From Microbacteriaceae bacterium (GTDB taxonomy: Bacteria; Actinomycetota; Actinomycetes; Actinomycetales; Microbacteriaceae): a stretch of DNA of 7,632 nucleotides. A program made the translations under genes and the position numbers. Positions 4,146 through 7,632 of the stretch are shown piece by piece; position 1 is the first letter of the stretch, and each line of letters starts with the position of its first letter. The notes under the pieces were generated by a model. It did no database searches. It saw nothing but the letters and a program-made list of their open reading frames with translations, and had not been told where the DNA came from. The DNA lies in NCBI GenBank assembly GCA_025463615.1, contig JAODAU010000363.1:1-7632 (forward strand), read 5' to 3'.

Positions 4146-5195
4146 ATGGCCCTGATCGCCTCGTTGCGCGCGTCCTCGCGCGGCCCGATCCTGCAGGTCG
4201 TCAAGACCTCGGTGGCCGCCGTTCTCGCCTGGCTGGTCTGCGAGTTCGTGCTGCAGCAGCCGCTCCCGATCTTCGCGGCGATCGCGGCGCTGCTGGTCGT
4301 GCAGCCGAGCGTGAACCAGTCGCTGGCGAAGGGCGTCGAGCGCAGCCTCGGCGTTGTCGCCGGCGTGCTCATCGCCTACGGCGCGGGCGCGATCTTCGGC
4401 CACGCGAGCTGGGTCGTGCTCGCCGTGATCGTGGTGGCGCTGCTGCTCGCCTGGCTGCTGAAGCTGGCGCCCGGCTCGGCCAACCAGATCCCGATCAGCG
4501 CGATGCTGGTGCTGGCGATCGGCGCGCAGACGCCGGGATACGCGGGCCTGCGCATCGCGGAGACCGTGATCGGCGCGGTGATCGGGCTCGTGGTCAACGC
4601 GCTCATAGTGCCGCCGCTGCTGGACGGGCCGGCCCGCGCCGCCGTGGTCGCGCTCGGGCGCTCGGAGGCCGGCACGTTGACCGCCCTCGCGACCGCGCTG
4701 CGCGAACCGCAGACCCGCGGCGAGCTGGAGACGATCCTGGCGCAGGCGCGCGGGCTGCGGCAGCTTTCGGATGCGGCATCCGACTCCATCGCGAAGGCCG
4801 ACGAGAGTCTCACCTTCAACCCACGCGCCGGGCGACACCGCCGCTCGCTCGACCGGGACAGGGCGCTCTACGCGCGGCTGTCGATCCTGGCGACCCGGAT
4901 CCCCGCGATGGCCCGCGCACTGCGCGACCGCTACGACCCCACCCTCGCCGACGACCCGATCGTCGGCTCCATCGCCGTCGAACTGGACCGGGCATCGCAC
5001 GACCTGCTCCTGCTGCTGCCGCGGGATGGCGCACCCGAACGCGACCCCGAGGCCGGCCCCATCACGGCCGAGCTGCCTGCCCTCACGGCGCCCCTCGTCG
5101 TGGCGCGCCCCAGCGACGAGAACTGGATCCTGGTGGGCGCCCTGCTCGAGGACCTGCGCCGGGTGCGCGACGAGATCGTGGGCGCGGAGGAGTAG
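4146..5195 (+). CDS. Aromatic acid exporter (ArAE)/FUSC-family membrane protein
   Basis: A 349-residue inner-membrane protein. The N-terminal half (about 15-160) is a hydrophobic domain with about six helices, at roughly 20-37, 40-54, 66-85, 88-106, 114-128 and 137-156. It carries features typical of ArAE/FUSC proteins: a basic start, the helix pair LAWLVCEFVLQQPLPIFAAIAALLVVQPS, and GVERSLGVVAGVLIAYG. The second half (about 161-349) is soluble, Ala/Arg/Glu-rich and helical, and probably cytoplasmic. Family members are linked to efflux of aromatic carboxylic acids or similar compounds; the substrate here cannot be read from sequence. The length suits the short actinobacterial members with one membrane domain. 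The start at 4146 fits a leaderless promoter. It follows the small membrane protein by 30 bp, so read-through co-expression is possible despite the hairpin. The last codons lie in a degenerate 13-14-bp tandem repeat. Confidence 0.85.
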   Translation: MALIASLRASSRGPILQVVKTSVAAVLAWLVCEFVLQQPLPIFAAIAALLVVQPSVNQSLAKGVERSLGVVAGVLIAYGAGAIFGHASWVVLAVIVVALLLAWLLKLAPGSANQIPISAMLVLAIGAQTPGYAGLRIAETVIGAVIGLVVNALIVPPLLDGPARAAVVALGRSEAGTLTALATALREPQTRGELETILAQARGLRQLSDAASDSIAKADESLTFNPRAGRHRRSLDRDRALYARLSILATRIPAMARALRDRYDPTLADDPIVGSIAVELDRASHDLLLLLPRDGAPERDPEAGPITAELPALTAPLVVARPSDENWILVGALLEDLRRVRDEIVGAEE

Positions 5196-5236
5196 CGCCG
5201 AGGAGTAGTCGCCGAAGAGTGGGCGCCGAGGTCCGG
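5182..5236. repeat. Degenerate 13-14-bp tandem repeat at a gene end
   Basis: Four units begin at 5182, 5195, 5209 and 5223, each resembling GCGCCGAGGAGTAG. The second unit copies the terminal GAG-GAG-TAG of the exporter-like gene, so the end of the gene seems to have been duplicated just past its stop. The fourth unit decays halfway. It fills most of the 42-bp gap between convergent genes; no clear terminator is seen there. Confidence 0.5.
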
Positions 5237-5237
5237 G

Positions 5238-5717
5238 CTAAGCGCCGCCCAGCTCCAGCCACGACATGCTCGCGAAGTCTTCGGTGGTGAGGCCGACGGA
5301 TGTCGCGCCCTCGGCCACCCAGCGGCGCAGCTCGCCGGCATCCGACCCCTGCGGCACGATGATGTCCACGCCGGCGGGCGTCGCGAGCGTGCGGGAGAAG
5401 CGCACCACGGCGAACCTGCGCTCGTCGTCGATGCCGGCGATCCGCCAGCGGCTCCGGAACAGCCAGAGCACTCCCCTGCCGCGCCAGGAGAACTCGCCGT
5501 GGCGGAACCGGTCGACACCGCGGATGCTCTTCTCCGCGCCCTCCCTGGTGAAGTACGTGACCGTGTCGCCGAGCACGAGCGGTGACTCACGCTGCAGCTC
5601 GTAGCCGAACGTGGGCGCGAGCCGGTCGCCGCGCAGCCACATCGGAAAGTTCGTCGCGCCGATCGACCAGACGCCGGGCAACAGCCTGGCGAGTTGCTCC
5701 TCGGTCGGTTCGGTCAT
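5238..5717 (-). CDS. Conserved-looking small protein with a lipocalin-like start
   Basis: A 159-residue protein with no signal peptide, no membrane helix and no Cys, so probably cytoplasmic and soluble. Seven tryptophans (17, 27, 78, 85, 91, 133, 153) are unusually many for its size. LPGVWSIGATNFPMWL (13-28) contains the G-x-W start of lipocalin-type barrels. Alternating strand-like segments follow (TVTYFTR, FSWRGRG, SRWRIAGI, FAVVRFSRT, GVDIIVPQG), which suits a small beta-barrel binding a hydrophobic ligand. I recall similar unnamed proteins in plants and fungi but cannot name a family, so the lipocalin idea is inference. The ATG at 5717 fits a leaderless start, with TAGGTT 6 nt upstream. 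It diverges from the quinone oxidoreductase across only 39 bp, which hints at linked or opposing expression. Confidence 0.75.
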   Translation of the reverse strand: MTEPTEEQLARLLPGVWSIGATNFPMWLRGDRLAPTFGYELQRESPLVLGDTVTYFTREGAEKSIRGVDRFRHGEFSWRGRGVLWLFRSRWRIAGIDDERRFAVVRFSRTLATPAGVDIIVPQGSDAGELRRWVAEGATSVGLTTEDFASMSWLELGGA

Positions 5718-5723
5718 CTCCCC

Positions 5724-5729
5724 AACCTA
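5724..5729 (-). promoter_or_regulatory. -10 box of the lipocalin-like gene, leaderless start
   Basis: On the minus strand TAGGTT (5729 to 5724) is followed by 6 nt (GGGGAG) and the ATG at 5717. GGGGAG touches the ATG, too close to act as a ribosome site. The -35 position (about 5747-5753) reads CGACGA or CCGACG, sharing only the GAC core, and overlaps the opposing promoter's -10. Confidence 0.5.
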
Positions 5730-5744
5730 ACCGCGGCCCCGGCG

Positions 5745-5750
5745 TATCGT
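5745..5750 (+). promoter_or_regulatory. -10 box of the quinone oxidoreductase, leaderless start
   Basis: TATCGT is followed by 6 nt (CGGGAT) and the ATG at 5757. There is no Shine-Dalgarno. The -35 position (5722-5727) has no recognisable hexamer and coincides with the opposing gene's -10, so the two polymerases should exclude each other. Confidence 0.55.
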
Positions 5751-5756
5751 CGGGAT

Positions 5757-6734
5757 ATGCAGGCCATCACCGTGCCGAGTCCCGGATCCGCCGACGCGCT
5801 CGTGCTCACCGAGCTGCCCGATCCCGTTCCGGGCCGCGGCGAGGTGCTCATCGATGTCGTGGCGGCGGGCGTGAACCACGCCGATCTCTCGCAGCGCGAG
5901 GGGCACTATCCGGTGCCGCCGGGCGCGCCGGAGTGGCCGGGGCTCGAGGTTTCCGGCCTGATCGCCGAGGTCGGGCCGGGCGTCACCGACTGGTCCGTCG
6001 GCGACCGCGTCTGCGCTCTGATCCCCGGCGGTGGCTACGCCGAGCTCGCGATAGCCGATGCCACGCACGTTCTACCAGTCCCCGACAGCCTCGACCTCGT
6101 GGATGCCGCGGGCCTGCCCGAGACCCTGTGCACCGTCTGGTCCAACCTCGTGATGATCGCGCACCTGCGCGCCGGCGAGACCGTGCTGGTGCACGGCGGC
6201 TCGAGCGGCATCGGCACGACCGCCATCCAGCTGGCCAGGGCCCTCGGTTGCCTCGTGGCGACGACGGCCGGGAGCGCCGAGAAACTGGCGGCGTGCGCGG
6301 CGCTCGGGGCCGACATCCTGGTCGACTACAGGTCCGAGGACTTCGTGGAGCGCGTGCTCGCCGAGACTGACGGCCGAGGCGTCGACGTGGTGCTCGACGT
6401 GATCGGCGGTGCCTACGTCGAGCGAGACCTGCGCGCGCTCGCCCGCGGCGGCCGGATCGTGTTCATCGGCGACGCGGGCGACGGCGCCGGCACGCTGCCG
6501 GTGGGGCTGCTGATGGGTAAGTGGGCGAGCATCCACGGCTCCCTGCTGCGCGCCCGGCCCGCGAGCGAGAAGTCGGAGATCGTGGCGAGCGTGCGCGAGA
6601 ACGCGTGGCCGCTCGTGGAGAACGGCCAGCTCGTGCCGGTGATCGACTCCCGCTACGGCTTCGCCGAGGCCGCCGACGCGCACCGACGCATGGAGTCGTC
6701 GGCGCACATCGGCAAGATCCTGCTCGTGCCCTGA
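5757..6734 (+). CDS. NAD(P)H:quinone oxidoreductase, PIG3/zeta-crystallin type
   Basis: A 325-residue cytosolic medium-chain dehydrogenase/reductase of the zinc-free quinone oxidoreductase class, which reduces quinones or enones with NAD(P)H. The N-terminal GroES-like domain covers about 1-120, including VVAAGVNHADLSQREGHYPVPPGAPEWPGLEVSG and VGDRVCALIPGGGYAE; it lacks the zinc-ligand cysteine. LPETLCTVWSNL (120-131) and VHGGSSGIGTTAIQLARALG (145-164, the nucleotide-binding glycine motif) are typical of the PIG3 subgroup. DGRGVDVVLDVIGG (205-218) and the C-terminal HIGKILLV (317-324) are also classical. The start at 5757 is preferred over an in-frame ATG at 5694: that one lies inside the opposing gene, while 5757 begins the family's usual MQAI and sits 6 nt after a -10 box. 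The physiological substrate is unknown. It converges with the sugar permease gene, with 7 bp between them and no visible terminator. Confidence 0.93.
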   Translation: MQAITVPSPGSADALVLTELPDPVPGRGEVLIDVVAAGVNHADLSQREGHYPVPPGAPEWPGLEVSGLIAEVGPGVTDWSVGDRVCALIPGGGYAELAIADATHVLPVPDSLDLVDAAGLPETLCTVWSNLVMIAHLRAGETVLVHGGSSGIGTTAIQLARALGCLVATTAGSAEKLAACAALGADILVDYRSEDFVERVLAETDGRGVDVVLDVIGGAYVERDLRALARGGRIVFIGDAGDGAGTLPVGLLMGKWASIHGSLLRARPASEKSEIVASVRENAWPLVENGQLVPVIDSRYGFAEAADAHRRMESSAHIGKILLVP

Positions 6735-6741
6735 CCGACCG

Positions 6742-7632
6742 CTAGCCCTTGACCGCTCCGCCGAGGCCTGCGCTGCGCAGGAACATCCGCTGGAACACCA
6801 GGAACAGCGCGATCGGGATGATCATCGAGATCGCGAGCGCCGCGAGGAACACCCCGAGGTCGGTCATCGACTGGATGTTCGGCAGGCGCACCGACAGCGG
6901 CTGGATCGCCGGGTTCGTGAGCACCAGCAACGGCCAGAGGTAGTCCTTCCACGCGTTGATGATCGCGAACACCGAGACGACACCCAGGATGGGGCGCGAC
7001 AGCGGTAGCACGATCGACACGAACAGCCGGAACGGCCCCGCTCCGTCGGTGCGCGCCGCCTCGAAGATCTCACGCGGCAGGTTGTTGAAGAACCGCGTGA
7101 CCAGCAGGATGTTGAAGGCGTTCGCCCCGGCCGGCAGCCAGACCGCCCAGAACGTGTTGATCAGCGACGTGCCGATGAGCGGCGGATGCAGGATCGTGAG
7201 GTACAGCGGCACGAGGAGCACCACGGCCGGCACGAACAGCGTCGCGAGCACCAGCCAGTTGAACACCTTGGCGTACGCGGGACGCAGGATGGCCAGCGAA
7301 TACCCGGCTGTCGTCGCGACGAGCAGCTGCACGAACCAGGAGCCGACCGCGACCCAGATCGTGTTGAGGAACTGGGTGCCGATTCCGACCACGTTCCACG
7401 CGGTCCAGACGTTCGACCAGGCCACGCCGTGCGGGAAGATCGCCATCGGGTCCTGCAGCGTGTCCTGGGTGGGCGTGATCGCCGACTTGAGCAGCCAGAG
7501 CAGCGGCCCGACCCCCCAGATGATGAGCAGCAGCAGCAGCGCGAGGTGCACCGCGGACAACCCGAAGAAGACGCGCCGCTTGCGCCAGTCCGAGTGGGAG
7601 ACGATCGTGCGATCGGACTGCTCGGGAAGCGG
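6742..7632 (-). CDS. Carbohydrate ABC transporter permease, MalG type (N-terminus off the window)
   Basis: The frame is open from the right edge to the stop at 6744-6742, giving 296 visible residues, about the full length of MalG-type permeases; only a short N-terminal piece is missing. A TTG at 7560 is not the likely start, because the upstream frame (SHSDWRKRRVFFGLSA) reads like a normal cytoplasmic lead-in. Counting from the window edge, membrane helices lie at about 27-49, 87-111, 124-146, 155-178, 212-234 and 259-282. The EAA loop that contacts the ATPase is EAARTDGAG (191-199) with the LPLSRP end (209-214). The protein closes with GLGGAVKG, a common ending in this family. It forms the inner-membrane channel with a MalF-type partner and a solute-binding lipoprotein, which should be encoded upstream, beyond the right edge. 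The sugar cannot be predicted. The gene is probably last in its operon, since the next gene converges on it. Confidence 0.93.
   Translation of the reverse strand, partial: PLPEQSDRTIVSHSDWRKRRVFFGLSAVHLALLLLLIIWGVGPLLWLLKSAITPTQDTLQDPMAIFPHGVAWSNVWTAWNVVGIGTQFLNTIWVAVGSWFVQLLVATTAGYSLAILRPAYAKVFNWLVLATLFVPAVVLLVPLYLTILHPPLIGTSLINTFWAVWLPAGANAFNILLVTRFFNNLPREIFEAARTDGAGPFRLFVSIVLPLSRPILGVVSVFAIINAWKDYLWPLLVLTNPAIQPLSVRLPNIQSMTDLGVFLAALAISMIIPIALFLVFQRMFLRSAGLGGAVKG

Noticed and set aside
4032..5000. Minus-strand open frame of 322 codons opposite the ArAE/FUSC gene
   Set aside because: Composition is skewed to Arg, Gln and Gly with no fold signals; the plus strand has clear membrane helices and a leaderless start.
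5694..5759. An upstream ATG (5694) for the quinone oxidoreductase
   Set aside because: The extra 21 residues overlap the opposing gene and do not match the family, whose members begin with MQAI- or MKAI-like sequence, as found at 5757.
1..7632. CRISPR arrays, tRNA or rRNA genes, transposases, phage or toxin-antitoxin genes
   Set aside because: No regularly spaced repeats, cloverleaf-like sequences or matching protein motifs were seen on either strand.

Overview
The window is high-GC DNA (about 70% by eye) packed with short-spaced genes. Together with leaderless-looking promoters and frequent GCATCC/GGATGC hexamers, this suggests an actinobacterium, most likely of the Microbacteriaceae. That placement is inference from composition and style. 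There is no rRNA, tRNA, CRISPR array, insertion sequence or phage gene, so it looks like ordinary chromosome with an accessory flavour.

Layout. Positions 1-1008 hold two minus-strand genes: the N-terminus of a dienelactone-hydrolase-family protein (runs off the left edge) and, 9 bp upstream of it, a complete aldo/keto reductase. A 72-bp divergent gap separates these from a plus-strand two-component operon: sensor histidine kinase (1081-2487), then a 4-bp overlap into an OmpR-type response regulator (2484-3140), closed by a hairpin that contains the stop codon. Next comes a minus-strand gene for a small exported Asp/His/Gly-rich protein (3159-3533). A 258-bp divergent region full of palindromes follows, then a plus-strand small two-helix membrane protein (3792-4115) and an aromatic-acid-exporter/FUSC-type membrane protein (4146-5195). 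A minus-strand tryptophan-rich protein with a lipocalin-like start (5238-5717) and a plus-strand PIG3-type quinone oxidoreductase (5757-6734) diverge from a 39-bp promoter region. The right end is a minus-strand carbohydrate ABC permease of the MalG type (6742-7632), missing only its extreme N-terminus.

How the parts may work together. The most interesting signal is a block repeated in both divergent control regions, the kinase/reductase one and the exported-protein/membrane-protein one. It is an imperfect dyad ATTAGAG-SS-CTCTCAT (1026-1041 and 3616-3631), preceded each time by CCCG, with a third half-site at 3594-3600. My inference is a local regulon: one regulator, possibly the encoded response regulator, controlling the kinase operon, the aldo/keto reductase, the exported protein and perhaps the small membrane protein. 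No regulator-site pairing is proven.

A second theme is start-codon architecture. Four genes (1081+, 4146+, 5717-, 5757+), and possibly a fifth (138-), have a TANNNT or GATAAT box exactly 6 nt before the ATG, which predicts leaderless mRNAs.
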